Positions 63,609 to 64,000 of a DNA stretch of 64,000 nucleotides are shown here, piece after piece. The stretch's first letter is position 1, and every line of letters begins with the position of its first letter. Origin of the DNA: JASSUD01 sp031963045 (GTDB lineage Bacteria > Pseudomonadota > Gammaproteobacteria > Burkholderiales > Burkholderiaceae). The stretch lies in NCBI GenBank assembly GCA_031963045.1, contig JASSUK010000034.1, forward strand, positions 62,001 through 126,000. Direction: 5' to 3'. The position numbers and the translations under genes are program-made. Under the pieces are notes generated by a model. It was given only the letters and a program-made list of their open reading frames with translations. It did no database searches and was not told the origin of the DNA.

Positions 63609-64000
63609 ATGAAGGCTTCTCACTTTTTAATCCGTACGCTGAAAGAAGCACCTAGCGATGCAGAGACTGCCAGTCATAAGCTGATGATACGTGCAGGGAT
63701 GATTCGCCGTGTGGCAAGTGGCATTTATAGTTATTTGCCGCTTGCGCTGCGCTCAATGAGAAAAGTTGAAGCGATTATTCGAGAAGAAATGCAAGCCGCA
63801 GGTGCATTAGAAGTTGCACTGCCCAGCGTCCAGCCTGCAGAGTTATGGAAAAAATCACAGCGCTGGACGAAATATGGTCCTGAGCTGCTTCGTTTTAAAG
63901 ATCGCCATGATCGCGATTTTGTTATTGGACCCACGCACGAAGAGGTCGTGACAGATCTTGCCCGTCAGCTGATTAAAAGCTATCGCCACCTGCCGTGTAA
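63609..64000 (+). CDS. proS: Prolyl-tRNA synthetase, N-terminal part
   Basis: The frame runs off the right edge after about 130 residues. It reads MKASHFLIRTLKEAPSDAET, then SHKLMIRAGMIRRVASGIYSYLPL and later the class II motif 2 region RFKDRHDRDFVIGPTHEE. These belong to the bacterial-type ProRS, which charges tRNA-Pro. The ATG at 63609 gives the standard N-terminus. A second ATG four bases earlier is out of frame. Confidence 0.95.
   Translation, partial: MKASHFLIRTLKEAPSDAETASHKLMIRAGMIRRVASGIYSYLPLALRSMRKVEAIIREEMQAAGALEVALPSVQPAELWKKSQRWTKYGPELLRFKDRHDRDFVIGPTHEEVVTDLARQLIKSYRHLPC

Overview
The window looks like the chromosome of a Burkholderiaceae-type betaproteobacterium living inside a eukaryotic host, most plausibly a fungal endosymbiont of the Mycoavidus / Glomeribacter kind. 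Two things support this. The housekeeping proteins (TsaD, RimO, RluD, BamD, GlnA, ThiC, AroE, PyrF, QueF, ProS) read as beta-proteobacterial. They sit in short islands separated by long AT-richer stretches of eukaryotic-like genes: F-box, ankyrin, leucine-rich, WD40, NACHT, coiled-coil and paired-membrane-helix proteins. The genus is an inference; no rRNA or other marker in the window settles it.

Layout. 0.5-9.4 kb: core island (tsaD, rimO, rluD, bamD, glnA, tRNA-Leu, thiC) with strong terminators. 9.6-38.6 kb: accessory region with small membrane proteins, dgkA, a 2Fe-2S ferredoxin, coiled-coil proteins, two WD40-membrane genes each followed by small two-helix proteins (17.0-19.0 and 32.3-34.8 kb), two large paralogous ankyrin genes with duplicated promoters (19.4 and 23.2 kb), and a RelA/SpoT-domain protein. 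39.1-45.5 kb: a small basic protein and a 1967-residue NACHT-pentapeptide-WD40 protein. 47.0-48.5 kb: an F-box/LRR protein and a Fic remnant. 48.8-52.7 kb: a lasso-peptide cluster with a precursor whose predicted 17-residue core is GAVGEKNEAGFGKYDDV, a macrolactam synthetase and an ABC exporter, but no leader peptidase (B) gene. 53.2-60.1 kb: small effector-like genes around aroE, an F-box/ankyrin protein and an F-box/pentapeptide/WD40 protein. 60.3-64 kb: pyrF, queF, one unknown gene and the start of proS.

How it fits together. The accessory proteins combine host-type interaction domains with paired hydrophobic helices resembling the layout of chlamydial Inc proteins. An intracellular bacterium that delivers proteins into host cytosol and membranes would be expected to carry such a set. 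At least three genes join an F-box-like N-terminus to a classical substrate-binding domain (LRR, ankyrin, WD40), suggesting recruitment of host SCF ubiquitin ligases. The lasso cluster is the clearest biosynthetic system. Intergenic DNA carries a dispersed REP/REPIN-like family, a duplicated element of about 225 bp, and a shared upstream motif before several minus-strand effector-like genes, so duplication and decay have shaped the region.
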